NCBI RefSeq assembly: GCF_004193775.1
Contig: NC_041011.1
Location: 41,175,167-41,239,166 of the forward strand
DNA from: Glycine soja
Taxonomy: Eukaryota; Streptophyta; Magnoliopsida; Fabales; Fabaceae
Direction: 5' to 3'
DNA length: 64,000 nt
The stretch's first letter is position 1; every line of letters begins with the position of its first letter. A model generated the notes under the pieces. The model was given only the letters and a program-made list of their open reading frames with translations, made no database searches and was not told the origin of the DNA. This document shows positions 44,922-63,793 of the stretch, piece after piece. The position numbers and the translations under genes were made by a program.

Positions 44922-47900
44922 TATGACTGAGGCCACTGCATGGGCCAGAATTACGGCTTATATGGCCGAAAATAGACTAAATACGGCCTTTGAGGCTGAA
45001 TTTCAACAAAATATGGCAGATGAAGCCAAGATCGAAGATCATGAAAACAAAGAAACAAAGGATCGAAGATTGGATTGTATTTATGATGATGAGCCGCTGG
45101 GTTTTGAGAAAAATCCCATAAGTGAGGCGCCAAAGATGCAGGCTCAAGATCCTTTGGAAGAGGTCGATATTGGAGATGGCTCGATTAAAAGGCCAACTTA
45201 TATCAGTGCCAATATCACCTCAAGTTTAAAAGAAAAGCTGGTGCCTCTTCTTAGAGAGTTTAAAGACTGTTTTGCTTGGGATTACCACGAAATGCCTGGG
45301 TTAAGCAGAGAAATGGTCGAAATGAAGTTACCTATTAAGGAAGGAAAAAGACCAGTAAAACAACTACCGAGAAGATTCGCACCAGAAATCATGTCCAAGA
45401 TCAAGGAAGAGATCGAAAGGCTGCTGAGGTGTAAATTCATCAGGGCTGCCAGGTATGTCGAATGGTTAGCAAATATAGTCCCTGTCATTAAAAAGAATGG
45501 AACTCTTAGAGTATGCATAGATTTTAGGGATCTAAATAATGCTACACCTAAAGATGAATATGCTATGCCAGTAGCAGAAATGTTGGTAGATTCAGCAGCT
45601 GGTTTCGAATATTTAAGCATGTTAGATGGTTATTCTGGTTATAACCAAATATTTATTGCTGAAAACGATGTGTCGAAAACAGCATTTCGATGCCCTGGTG
45701 CTTTAGGCACTTATGAATGGGTGGTTATGCCCTTTGGGTTAAAAAATGCTGGGGCCACTTATCAAAGGGCCATGAATTCCATGTTTCATGATTTTATTGA
45801 CACATTTATGCAAATTTATATTGATGATATAATCATCAAATCCTCCTCAGAAGATAGCCATTTGGATTACCTTAGGCAATCTTTCGAACGAATGAGGAAA
45901 CATGGATTAAAAATGAATCCATTGAAGTGTGCTTTTTGTGTGCGTGCAGGAGATTTCCTAGGTTTTGTGGTGCATAAAAAAGGCATTGAGATAAATCAAA
46001 ATAAGACAAAGGCTATTCTTGAGACGAAGCCTCCTTCGACCAAAAAACAGCTTCAGTCTTTGCTAGGAAAAATCAACTTCTTGAGGCGATTCATTTCGAA
46101 TCTAAGTGGCAAAGCTCAAATTTTTTCGCCATTACTTCGACTCAAGAAAGATGAACCATTCAAATGGAATGAAGAGCATCAAAAGGCTTTCGATGAAATT
46201 AAAGAATATCTGATCAAGCCTCCCGTGTTAATGCCTCCTAGTCGAAACAAGTCCATGAAGTTGTATATTGCTGCGTCTGACAAGACCATTGGTAGCATGT
46301 TGGCTCAGGAAGATGATGATAGCATAGAACATGCAATTTATTATCTTAGTCGTGTACTAAATGATGCAGAAACTAGATATACTGCCATAGAAAAACTTTG
46401 TCTTTGTCTGTATTTCTCTTGTGCAAAACTTAAGCAATATATAAAGCCTGTTGATGTTTATGTGTATTCTCATTATGATGTTATTAAGCACATGTTGTCA
46501 AAACCGATTTTACACAGTAGAATTGGAAAATGGGCTTTAGCATTAACAGAATATTCTTTAACGTACAAGCCTTTGAAATCTGTTAAGGGTCAAATTGTGG
46601 CAGATTTTATTGTAGATCACTCAGTGGTCGAAATGTCGCAAGACTATGTCGATACAGAGCCATGGATTTTGTATTTCGATGGTTCGAAACACAAACATGG
46701 AACTGGAATTGGAGTTTTAATAATATCCCCCAATAAAATTCCAACTAAATTCAAGTATAAAATCAAAGGGCTTTGTTCTAATAATGAGGCTGAGTATGAA
46801 GCTCTAATTACAGGCCTTGAAATTTTAATTAGCCTGGGGGCAAGAAATGTTAATATAAGAGGTGATTCAGAATTAGTGTTGAGGCAATTAACACAAGAAT
46901 ACAAATGTGTTAATGAACACTTAGCAAAATATTTTGTTATAGCAAGTTCTCTTCTGAATCATTTCGATTATATTAACATTGAGCATGTACCTCGACAAGA
47001 AAACCGAGAAGCAAATGATTTAGCCCAAATAGCTTCAGGGTACAAAATGTCGAAGGAAAAGTTAACTCAGTTGATCGAAATAAAAGATAAACTGGTGTTA
47101 CCAGAGCCATTAAGCACTAAATTGCCAATGCCAAAACTTGTGGGGGCAAGTATACCACAAAATAATGAAGATGAAAGTATGAATGATCTTCAGGAAAAAA
47201 TTCAAATTTTGGCCATTGACAATATGTTAGATAATGATTGGAGAAAGTCCATTATTGAATATTTGGAAAATCCAATAGGCAATGTGGCTCGAAAGATTAA
47301 ATATAGGGCCTTAAATTACGTGATTATGGGAAATGATTTGTTTAAAAAGACTGCAGAAGGAGTGTTGTTAAAATGTCTAAATGAATCAGAAGCATACTTA
47401 GCAGTTTCCCATGTTCACAGTGGGGCTTGTGGATCACATCAAGCAGGCCATAAAATGAAATGGCTTTTATTTCGACAAGGTTTGTATTGGCCTTCGATGT
47501 TAAAAGACTGCATAGAATTTGCTAAAGGCTGTCAGGAATGCCAAAAGCATGCAGGGATACAGCATGTACCTGCTAGTGAGTTACATTCCATAATCAAACC
47601 TTGGCCTTTCAGAGGATGGGCTTTGGACCTAATTGGTGAAATCAAGCCTGCCTCTTCGAAGAACCAGCGTTATATTATAGTTGGTATCGATTACTTTACA
47701 AAATGGATCGAAGCAGTCCCTTTGCCAAATGTTGATCAGGAAGCAGTAATTAGTTTCATTCAAAATTATATTATTTATAGGTTTGGTATTCCCGAAACAA
47801 TTACCACTGATCAAGGTTCAGTTTTTACTGGACGAAAAATGAAAGAATTTGCCCAAAAAACTGGCTTTCGATTATTAACCTCGACACCATATTATGCGCA

Positions 47901-48507
47901 AGCAAATGGTCAGGTCGAAGCAGCCAATAAGATTGTAATCAACTTGATTAAAAAACACATTGCCCAAAAGCCAAGAAATTGGAATAAAACGTTAGATCAA
48001 GTTCTATGGGCATGTAGAAATTCTCCTAAGGAATCAACTAATACTACCCCATTTCGACTGACTTATGGGCACGATGCTATACTTCCGGTCGAAATACATT
48101 TGCAATCAGCTAGAGTACAAAAACAAATGGACATTCCGATCGACCATTATTGGAAAATGATGTCAGATGAGTTAGTTGATTTAGACGAGGAGAGATTAAG
48201 AGCATTAGAAGTCTTGACTAAACAAAAAGAAAGAGTTGCTAAAGCTTATAATAAGAAAGTGAAGTCGAAAACTTTTAATGTTGGAGATTTAGTTTGGAAG
48301 GTTATCCTGCCCATGGATAGTAAGGATCGAGCTTTGGGCAAATGGTCCCCAAATTGGGAAGGACCGTTTAAAATAATTCAGATCTATTCGAATGGTGCTT
48401 ATGAATTAGAGGAATTAACCCCTCAGAAACGTACTTTGAGTATAAATGGTAAATATTTGAAAAAATATAAACCAACATTGCTCGAAGTTAAAATAAGCAT
48501 AGAATAG
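44911..48507 (+). CDS. Gypsy pol: RT, dual RNase H, integrase, 1,198 aa
   Basis: Reads in the +1 frame relative to gag-pro; the frame is already open from about 44791. I chose ATG 44911 because it overlaps the gag stop (ATGAAGATTAA), suggesting reinitiation or a programmed shift. RT occupies about 95-330 with YIDDI at 304-308. The retroviral-type RNase H-like segment lies at about 445-545. A second RNase H starts near residue 583 (YFDGSKHKHGTG, then NEAEYEAL, then RGDSELVL), the archaeal-type domain acquired by Tat-lineage elements. Integrase has the HHCC finger at about 833-875 and the D,D,E core (WALDLIGE, TTDQGS, QVEAANK). The C-terminus ends YKPTLLEVKISIE with no chromodomain. Intact, so the element may be autonomous. 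Confidence 0.96.
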   Translation: MKINMTEATAWARITAYMAENRLNTAFEAEFQQNMADEAKIEDHENKETKDRRLDCIYDDEPLGFEKNPISEAPKMQAQDPLEEVDIGDGSIKRPTYISANITSSLKEKLVPLLREFKDCFAWDYHEMPGLSREMVEMKLPIKEGKRPVKQLPRRFAPEIMSKIKEEIERLLRCKFIRAARYVEWLANIVPVIKKNGTLRVCIDFRDLNNATPKDEYAMPVAEMLVDSAAGFEYLSMLDGYSGYNQIFIAENDVSKTAFRCPGALGTYEWVVMPFGLKNAGATYQRAMNSMFHDFIDTFMQIYIDDIIIKSSSEDSHLDYLRQSFERMRKHGLKMNPLKCAFCVRAGDFLGFVVHKKGIEINQNKTKAILETKPPSTKKQLQSLLGKINFLRRFISNLSGKAQIFSPLLRLKKDEPFKWNEEHQKAFDEIKEYLIKPPVLMPPSRNKSMKLYIAASDKTIGSMLAQEDDDSIEHAIYYLSRVLNDAETRYTAIEKLCLCLYFSCAKLKQYIKPVDVYVYSHYDVIKHMLSKPILHSRIGKWALALTEYSLTYKPLKSVKGQIVADFIVDHSVVEMSQDYVDTEPWILYFDGSKHKHGTGIGVLIISPNKIPTKFKYKIKGLCSNNEAEYEALITGLEILISLGARNVNIRGDSELVLRQLTQEYKCVNEHLAKYFVIASSLLNHFDYINIEHVPRQENREANDLAQIASGYKMSKEKLTQLIEIKDKLVLPEPLSTKLPMPKLVGASIPQNNEDESMNDLQEKIQILAIDNMLDNDWRKSIIEYLENPIGNVARKIKYRALNYVIMGNDLFKKTAEGVLLKCLNESEAYLAVSHVHSGACGSHQAGHKMKWLLFRQGLYWPSMLKDCIEFAKGCQECQKHAGIQHVPASELHSIIKPWPFRGWALDLIGEIKPASSKNQRYIIVGIDYFTKWIEAVPLPNVDQEAVISFIQNYIIYRFGIPETITTDQGSVFTGRKMKEFAQKTGFRLLTSTPYYAQANGQVEAANKIVINLIKKHIAQKPRNWNKTLDQVLWACRNSPKESTNTTPFRLTYGHDAILPVEIHLQSARVQKQMDIPIDHYWKMMSDELVDLDEERLRALEVLTKQKERVAKAYNKKVKSKTFNVGDLVWKVILPMDSKDRALGKWSPNWEGPFKIIQIYSNGAYELEELTPQKRTLSINGKYLKKYKPTLLEVKISIE

Positions 48508-48631
48508 ACAGAAATAATGGAAACATAAAAATGGCGATAACAGTAAAATTGCCACAAAAGGGCATGTGTCAATATTACATCAAAAGTAGAATCGAAATAC
48601 AGAATTCGAAATAAAGAAATTATAAATTCTA

Positions 48632-52196
<3,565 letters not shown>

Positions 52197-52374
52197 TCAG
52201 AGATTCGGTGAGTTTGATGATGAGAGGAATAACGATTATCTGGAAATAGGAAGGTTTCGCCGGAAATAATGGAAGCAAGGAAGAAGAAGAAGGGTTTCAG
52301 AAGCAGAGAAGAAGAAGGGTTTCGGGGTTTAGGAAGCAAAGAAGATGAAGGGGTTTCTCTGAGGTTTTTTGGTG

Positions 52375-52384
52375 CTATTTATGG
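52375..52384 (-). promoter_or_regulatory. Candidate TATA box of the antisense PMD gene
   Basis: Read on the minus strand: CCATAAATAG, about 280 bp before the ATG at 52097. It lies between the PMD gene and the 3' LTR, so the gene would have its own promoter. Position-based inference only. Confidence 0.35.
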
Positions 52385-52644
52385 AGGTTTTACTTTAAAA
52401 AAGGGAAAATAATATAATAAGAATCAAGGGTCAGAAATCAATCACATCAGATTTCCCTTTTTACTCCCCAGCGTGACACGTGTCCCACTCTACCTAGAAA
52501 GGTGGAATTAATGATGGGTAATGGAGATCGAGGCGACGGTTACACAGTGAACGTGCGATCGTGACGACATTTCAGGAAAGCTGGTAGAAGAAGAGAAAAA
52601 ATGTCAACTTCTCATCTTCCTTCGATCTCGAATCGAAGCAGACA

Positions 52645-52660
52645 TTTTTTGGGGGCAATT
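52645..52660 (+). other. Polypurine-tract position of the gypsy element
   Basis: A TTTTTTGGGGGCAATT run directly precedes the 3' LTR at 52661. The G5 run sits where the plus-strand primer is expected, although the tract is T/G rather than A/G rich. Confidence 0.55.
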
Positions 52661-53594
52661 TGTTAGCCCATATTTTCGACGGGCTAAAATATGCTCTAAG
52701 TATGCATGGGATATCGTCTCGAGGTTCGAAGCGTATTACAGAGCAAGAGTATGGTCAGGACCTGCTCGAATCGAAAAGAGAGGAGAGTCTTTAAGAAGGA
52801 ATTCCCAGGTTCAAAGGAGTATTTACGAAGTACAAAGCTAAGACAAGAAAGAGGACTTCGAGTTATTGGGCAATTCGAACTGGTGTATGGACGAGTCGAA
52901 GTCGAGGCAGCAAGAGTTCTGGACTTAGCGTAATTTCTGAACAAATCTTCACCGAATCAGTTCGATCTCGAGCAATGTGGATAACCGTTCTAAGGAGCAG
53001 TTATGTGCATGTGAAATGTACGTGGCAGGACACTTGGCATTAGGATAGTGTTCGACCGTTAGGGCAGTTTATTTTCGAATGCCTATATATAGCAATTTTA
53101 GTTAGATTTCAAGGTCGCAAATCATTTCTACAGAATCCTTACACTCAAAGTACCCAGCGCAGAGAGAAACGAGTACACAAGGAGAATGTATGTTTGTTTG
53201 TGAACCATTTTAAATTTCTGTAAACTTTACGTTTCGAATGCAATGCAATTTACGCTTCACTTTAGAATTCCTCTTTTAAATGGTTCATTCGATCGAGTGA
53301 ACTAACTGCTCCTTTACATTCTGCAATTTTCCTCCCTTGTTAATTTACTTCCAGCATTTCGATTCTGTCAAAGAATTTTCCTTTCCTTGCCTAGTTATTT
53401 CCAGCATTTCGATTTCTGTTAAACAATTTTACTTTCTGCAAATTTCGAACCAGTGAGTGTTTGTTGCAATGATGAACATTAACGGTTTTATGTTTAAAGC
53501 AAACACGCAAATGACATGCTCCTGAGATTCACTAGTTGGTCTCGCAAGCAATTAACTTAGACTAGCGGTTGTTTACCAAATTCCAGTGTAAACA
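52661..53594 (+). repeat. 3' LTR of the gypsy element
   Basis: 934 bp, matching the 5' LTR base for base as far as I can see apart from one T fewer in a T-run near 53096. It ends GTGTAAACA followed by the GGGAG duplication. Confidence 0.97.
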
Positions 53595-55127
53595 GGGAGA
53601 AACTGCTGTTGTGAAAAAGATTCTAAGGTTAATGTCTCCCAAGTTCAATTATGCTGTGTGCTTCATTGAATAATCCAAGCATATAACTTTAAGTACTGTA
53701 TCAATCAATGAATTGCAGAGCAGTTTACTTGTGCATGACCAATACATAAGTTACAATGTTGAAGAAAATCTGCTTTGAAGGTGATTCATGAACACCAATC
53801 TACAGGACGAGGCAAGGACGAAGGTTGGAAGTTACAGAGGTAGACAAAGCTTCAACAAACAAACGGTAGAATGCTATTCTCGTCATGAGCTTGGGCATTT
53901 TCACCAGGAATGTCCAGCTAAGCAAGAAGGAGAGGCTAACTATACAGGAAGTCAAGAACAGGTGTTATTAATGGCATGTTGAAGAAAAAGTGGTCCATTC
54001 AACATATGTATGGTTTCTTGACTCAGGTTGTAGTAATCATATGTGCGGAATAATTGAGTATTTTGATGTCACATTCATAGATTCAGTAAAGCTTGACATT
54101 CAACAATAACTACAATACGGTGGTTAATGGGAAAGGCAACATCAGGGTGGAGATGAATATCAGCATCATCACATAAGCCTTTTATGTGTCAGAATGGAAG
54201 AACAATCTACAGAGTTTTAGACCATTGCAAGAGAAGGTACTGACAGTAATGTTTCAGCACAGGCAATATAAAGTGTATCATCCTGAGAAAGACTTGATTA
54301 TGAAATAAAATATGTCTGCAAATCAGTTGTTTATTTTATATGCTCTATCTTTGCTTATAGCTCCTACTTGTTTCAACACATTTACTACTTTACAGTTGAG
54401 CTTTAAAGTCTTGCACACATTGGGCAGAAAAAAAATGGTGGATGGTTTGTCATTGCTGGAATCTTCCTCAAAGCTATGCAAGGATTGCCTTGTGGGAAGC
54501 AACATAGATATCCATTTTTAATAAAAGCACTTGGGAGAGCTTCACGAATGCTGCAATTGGTTCATGTTGAAATATGTGAGCTGATTAAGCCAACCACCAA
54601 TAGTAAAAAAAGGCATTACAGTTGGTTATAGCATAAAAACATGTTTTTCTTTTTTTTTTTTTTACAGAAAAATCAGAATCCTTTGCTATTTTTATGAGAT
54701 TCACGATGCACGTTGAGAAAGCAACAAATTCTTCACTAAAAACCTAAAATACAATTCGTGGGGGAGAGTTTGCATCAGATGAATTTGATAGTTTCTGTGA
54801 TGAACATAGAATACGGAGTCAACTAATTAACAACAACATATTAGCCAATTGCCACAACATAACGGAGTAATAGATAAAAGGAATTGAACCATTAATCGCA
54901 GTATCCTATCTGTAAAGAACAGCCAGGAACGTTTTGGCCGGAAGCAGTAAATTGATGTCTTGAATCACAACCCAACATTGGCTGTGAAAGATAAGACACT
55001 TAAATTAAAGAAGCTTGGAGAGGACTCAAGCATTTAGTTCATTATTTCAAAATCTTTGGTCGGATGGCTTTATGTTAATGTGCATGACAATACAAGGATT
55101 ATGCTAGATGGGAAGAATTAAAGAGTT
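53595..55127 (+). pseudogene. Copia remnant, right part (gag, protease, integrase pieces)
   Basis: Continues the copia gag split at 40396: GETAVVKKILR, then SPKFNYAVCFIE, a zinc knuckle CYSRHELGHFHQEC whose second Cys has become Arg, the protease motif FLDSGCSNHMCG (about 54018-54053), a pre-integrase KLCKDCLVGS and an integrase GGEFASDEFDSFC (about 54760-54805). Many frameshifts and stops are present. The remnant stops abruptly near 55127, where gypsy sequence begins; RT, RNase H and LTRs are absent. Confidence 0.85.
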
Positions 55128-55261
55128 CAAAATTATTATTTATGTTATAGTTTTGGTAATTCCCGAAACAAACCACTAGATCAAAGGTTCAGTTTTAACT
55201 TGAACGAAAAATGAAAGAATTTGCCAAAAAACTGCTTTCGATTATTAACCCGACACCACAA

Positions 55262-55745
55262 ATTAAGAACCAGTACAAAGAATGCAGCGGAGCTGTTAGT
55301 TACACCCAGCATATTCTCCGTTGTTGTCACGTTCTCTCTGACTCGCGTAGCAATATTGCCGAGTATCATCTTCAGTACACGCAGCGTAAAGCACTGTTCA
55401 TAACTCAGGTCGCATCTGTCCTGATCAGACTATGTATAATCGCTTCGGCTACATATCATAACACGAAGTAATAACATGCTATTGGTGACACGCTCGTCAC
55501 AAACGCCACCACCTGGCCTTCTTAGCTCAAATAAGCTACCACTATCGGAATACCGACAGGCTATGCAGGCCGCGTTCAACATCATGCGCTGGCACTAAGG
55601 TTACCTAGTCCACCCTCGCAAGCTCCTTCTACTATTAACTCCAACCTTCAGGAACTTCCGGCGGTGATCTAGTCAGTGGCGCCGGGTACACATGTTGGCT
55701 AGCGCGTCTCGGCTCGAATCAGACTTTCCGCAAAGCCAACATGGT
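55262..55745. other. Random-looking insert of about 480 bp
   Basis: The segment interrupts the integrase copy between GACACCACA and GGTTCAGGTC, replacing about 20 bp of the intact element. Its base composition is near even, unlike the AT-rich surroundings. It has no coding frame, repeat or resemblance I can identify. The 130 bp before it are the most error-rich part of the copy. Confidence 0.6.
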
Positions 55746-56339
55746 TCAGGTCATAAGCAGCCAATAAGATTGTAATCAACTTGATTAAAAAACACATTGC
55801 CCAAAAGCCAAGAAATTGGAATAAAACGTTAGATCAAGTTCTATGGGCATGTAGAAATTCTCCTAAGGAATCAACTAATACTACCCCATTTCGACTGACT
55901 TATGGCACGATGCTATACTTCCGGTCGAAATACATTTGCAATCAGCTAGAGTACAAAAACAAATGGACATTCCGATCGACCATTATTGGAAAATGATGTC
56001 AGATGAGTTAGTTGATTTAGACGAGGAGAGATTAAGAGCATTAGAAGTCTTGACTAAACAAAAAGAAAGAGTTGCTAAAGCTTATAATAAGAAAGTGAAG
56101 TCGAAAACTTTTAATGTTGGAGATTAGTTTGAAGGTATCCTGCCCATGGATAGTAAGGATCGAGCTTTGGGCAAATGGTCCCCAAATTGGGAGGACCTTT
56201 AAAATAATTCAGATCTATTCGAATGGTGCTTATGAATTAGAGGAATTAACCCCTCAGGAAACGTACTTTGAGTATAAATGGTAAATATTTGAAAAAATAT
56301 AAACCAACATTGCTCGAAGTTAAAATAAGCATAGAATAG
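55746..56339 (+). pseudogene. Frameshifted copy of the gypsy integrase C-terminus
   Basis: Matches 47925-48507 with single-base indels (near 55905, 56126, 56140, 56192 and 56257) that break the frame. See the enclosing copy for the likely cause. Confidence 0.85.
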
Positions 56340-56463
56340 ACAGAAATAATGGAAACATAAAAATGGCGATAACAGTAAAATTGCCACAAAAGGGCATGTG
56401 TCAATATTACATCAAAAGTAGAATCGAAATACAGAATTCGAAATAAAGAAATTATAAATTCTA

Positions 56464-59917
<3,454 letters not shown>

Positions 59918-60442
59918 TGTAGAAATCTGAAAAAGGATGATTTTCTCGTGAAGGGTTGGGTAGCTGATAGAATCAGTGAGTAAGAGCTTGGGTTCACGGA
60001 GAACAAAGGCAGAACTCAGAGATTCGGTGAGTTTGATGATGAGAGGATAACGATTATCTGGAAATAGGAAGGTTTCGCCGGAAATAATGGAAGCAAGGAA
60101 GAAGAAGAAGGGTTTCAGAAGCAGAGAAGAAGAAGGGTTTCGGGGTTTAGGAAGCAAAGAAGATGAAGGGGTTTCTCTGAGGTTTTTTGGTGCTATTTAT
60201 GGAGGTTTTACTTTAAAAAAGGGAAAATAATATAATAAGAATCAAGGGTCAGAAATCAATCACATCAGATTTCCCTTTTTACTCCCAGCGTGACACGTGT
60301 CCCACTCTACCTAGAAAGGTGGAATTAATGATGGGTAATGGAGATCGAGGCGACGGTTACACAGTGAACGTGCGATCGTGACGACATTTCAGGAAAGCTG
60401 GTAGAAGAGAGAAAAAATGTCAACTTCTCATCTTCCTTCGAT

Positions 60443-63400
60443 ATTACCACGAAATGCCTGGGTTAAGCAGAGAAATGGTCGAAATGAAGTTACCTATTAA
60501 GGAAGGAAAAAGACCAGTAAAACAACTACCGAGAAGATTCGCACCAGAAATCATGTCCAAGATCAAGGAAGAGATCGAAAGGCTGCTGAGGTGTAAATTC
60601 ATCAGGGCTGCCAGGTATGTCGAATGGTTAGCAAATATAGTCCCTGTCATTAAAAAGAATGGAACTCTTAGAGTATGCATAGATTTTAGGGATCTAAATA
60701 ATGCTACACCTAAAGATGAATATGCTATGCCAGTAGCAGAAATGTTGGTAGATTCAGCAGCTGGTTTCGAATATTTAAGCATGTTAGATGGTTATTCTGG
60801 TTATAACCAAATATTTATTGCTGAAAACGATGTGTCGAAAACAGCATTTCGATGCCCTGGTGCTTTAGGCACTTATGAATGGGTGGTTATGCCCTTTGGG
60901 TTAAAAAATGCTGGGGCCACTTATCAAAGGGCCATGAATTCCATGTTTCATGATTTTATTGACACATTTATGCAAATTTATATTGATGATATAATCATCA
61001 AATCCTCCTCAGAAGATAGCCATTTGGATTACCTTAGGCAATCTTTCGAACGAATGAGGAAACATGGATTAAAAATGAATCCATTGAAGTGTGCTTTTTG
61101 TGTGCGTGCAGGAGATTTCCTAGGTTTTGTGGTGCATAAAAAAGGCATTGAGATAAATCAAAATAAGACAAAGGCTATTCTTGAGACGAAGCCTCCTTCG
61201 ACCAAAAAACAGCTTCAGTCTTTGCTAGGAAAAATCAACTTCTTGAGGCGATTCATTTCGAATCTAAGTGGCAAAGCTCAAATTTTTTCGCCATTACTTC
61301 GACTCAAGAAAGATGAACCATTCAAATGGAATGAAGAGCATCAAAAGGCTTTCGATGAAATTAAAGAATATCTGATCAAGCCTCCCGTGTTAATGCCTCC
61401 TAGTCGAAACAAGTCCATGAAGTTGTATATTGCTGCGTCTGACAAGACCATTGGTAGCATGTTGGCTCAGGAAGATGATGATAGCATAGAACATGCAATT
61501 TATTATCTTAGTCGTGTACTAAATGATGCAGAAACTAGATATACTGCCATAGAAAAACTTTGTCTTTGTCTGTATTTCTCTTGTGCAAAACTTAAGCAAT
61601 ATATAAAGCCTGTTGATGTTTATGTGTATTCTCATTATGATGTTATTAAGCACATGTTGTCAAAACCGATTTTACACAGTAGAATTGGAAAATGGGCTTT
61701 AGCATTAACAGAATATTCTTTAACGTACAAGCCTTTGAAATCTGTTAAGGGTCAAATTGTGGCAGATTTTATTGTAGATCACTCAGTGGTCGAAATGTCG
61801 CAAGACTATGTCGATACAGAGCCATGGATTTTGTATTTCGATGGTTCGAAACACAAACATGGAACTGGAATTGGAGTTTTAATAATATCCCCCAATAAAA
61901 TTCCAACTAAATTCAAGTATAAAATCAAAGGGCTTTGTTCTAATAATGAGGCTGAGTATGAAGCTCTAATTACAGGCCTTGAAATTTTAATTAGCCTGGG
62001 GGCAAGAAATGTTAATATAAGAGGTGATTCAGAATTAGTGTTGAGGCAATTAACACAAGAATACAAATGTGTTAATGAACACTTAGCAAAATATTTTGTT
62101 ATAGCAAGTTCTCTTCTGAATCATTTCGATTATATTAACATTGAGCATGTACCTCGACAAGAAAACCGAGAAGCAAATGATTTAGCCCAAATAGCTTCAG
62201 GGTACAAAATGTCGAAGGAAAAGTTAACTCAGTTGATCGAAATAAAAGATAAACTGGTGTTACCAGAGCCATTAAGCACTAAATTGCCAATGCCAAAACT
62301 TGTGGGGGCAAGTATACCACAAAATAATGAAGATGAAAGTATGAATGATCTTCAGGAAAAAATTCAAATTTTGGCCATTGACAATATGTTAGATAATGAT
62401 TGGAGAAAGTCCATTATTGAATATTTGGAAAATCCAATAGGCAATGTGGCTCGAAAGATTAAATATAGGGCCTTAAATTACGTGATTATGGGAAATGATT
62501 TGTTTAAAAAGACTGCAGAAGGAGTGTTGTTAAAATGTCTAAATGAATCAGAAGCATACTTAGCAGTTTCCCATGTTCACAGTGGGGCTTGTGGATCACA
62601 TCAAGCAGGCCATAAAATGAAATGGCTTTTATTTCGACAAGGTTTGTATTGGCCTTCGATGTTAAAAGACTGCATAGAATTTGCTAAAGGCTGTCAGGAA
62701 TGCCAAAAGCATGCAGGGATACAGCATGTACCTGCTAGTGAGTTACATTCCATAATCAAACCTTGGCCTTTCAGAGGATGGGCTTTGGACCTAATTGGTG
62801 AAATCAAGCCTGCCTCTTCGAAGAACCAGCGTTATATTATAGTTGGTATCGATTACTTTACAAAATGGATCGAAGCAGTCCCTTTGCCAAATGTTGATCA
62901 GGAAGCAGTAATTAGTTTCATTCAAAATTATATTATTTATAGGTTTGGTATTCCCGAAACAATTACCACTGATCAAGGTTCAGTTTTTACTGGACGAAAA
63001 ATGAAAGAATTTGCCCAAAAAACTGGCTTTCGATTATTAACCTCGACACCATATTATGCGCAAGCAAATGGTCAGGTCGAAGCAGCCAATAAGATTGTAA
63101 TCAACTTGATTAAAAAACACATTGCCCAAAAGCCAAGAAATTGGAATAAAACGTTAGATCAAGTTCTATGGGCATGTAGAAATTCTCCTAAGGAATCAAC
63201 TAATACTACCCCATTTCGACTGACTTATGGGCACGATGCTATACTTCCGGTCGAAATACATTTGCAATCAGCTAGAGTACAAAAACAAATGGACATTCCG
63301 ATCGACCATTATTGGAAAATGATGTCAGATGAGTTAGTTGATTTAGACGAGGAGAGATTAAGAGCATTAGAAGTCTTGACTAAACAAAAAGAAAGAGTTG

Positions 63401-63669
63401 CTAAAGCTTATAATAAGAAAGTGAAGTCGAAAACTTTTAATGTTGGAGATTTAGTTTGGAAGGTTATCCTGCCCATGGATAGTAAGGATCGAGCTTTGGG
63501 CAAATGGTCCCCAAATTGGGAAGGACCGTTTAAAATAATTCAGATCTATTCGAATGGTGCTTATGAATTAGAGGAATTAACCCCTCAGAAACGTACTTTG
63601 AGTATAAATGGTAAATATTTGAAAAAATATAAACCAACATTGCTCGAAGTTAAAATAAGCATAGAATAG
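60443..63669 (+). CDS. Second gypsy pol copy, lacking its N-terminal ~124 codons
   Basis: Begins abruptly at an ATTACCACGAAATGCCTGGG junction equal to 45281 of the intact element and runs in a constant offset of 15,162 bp to the same stop. The protein is the same as the intact copy as far as I compared: RT with YIDDI, both RNase H domains, and integrase. There is no start codon or gag-pro of its own; the first internal ATG is at 60454. It is either a misassembled duplicate or a very recent rearranged copy. Confidence 0.85.
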
Positions 63670-63793
63670 ACAGAAATAATGGAAACATAAAAATGGCGAT
63701 AACAGTAAAATTGCCACAAAAGGGCATGTGTCAATATTACATCAAAAGTAGAATCGAAATACAGAATTCGAAATAAAGAAATTATAAATTCTA

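Noticed and set aside
45282..45620. 112-codon minus-strand frame within pol, repeated at 60444-60782
   Set aside because: A shadow frame opposite the RT coding sequence, which is clearly real.
55211..55471. 86-codon frame with apparently even composition
   Set aside because: It lies in the random-looking insert and shows no resemblance to any family.
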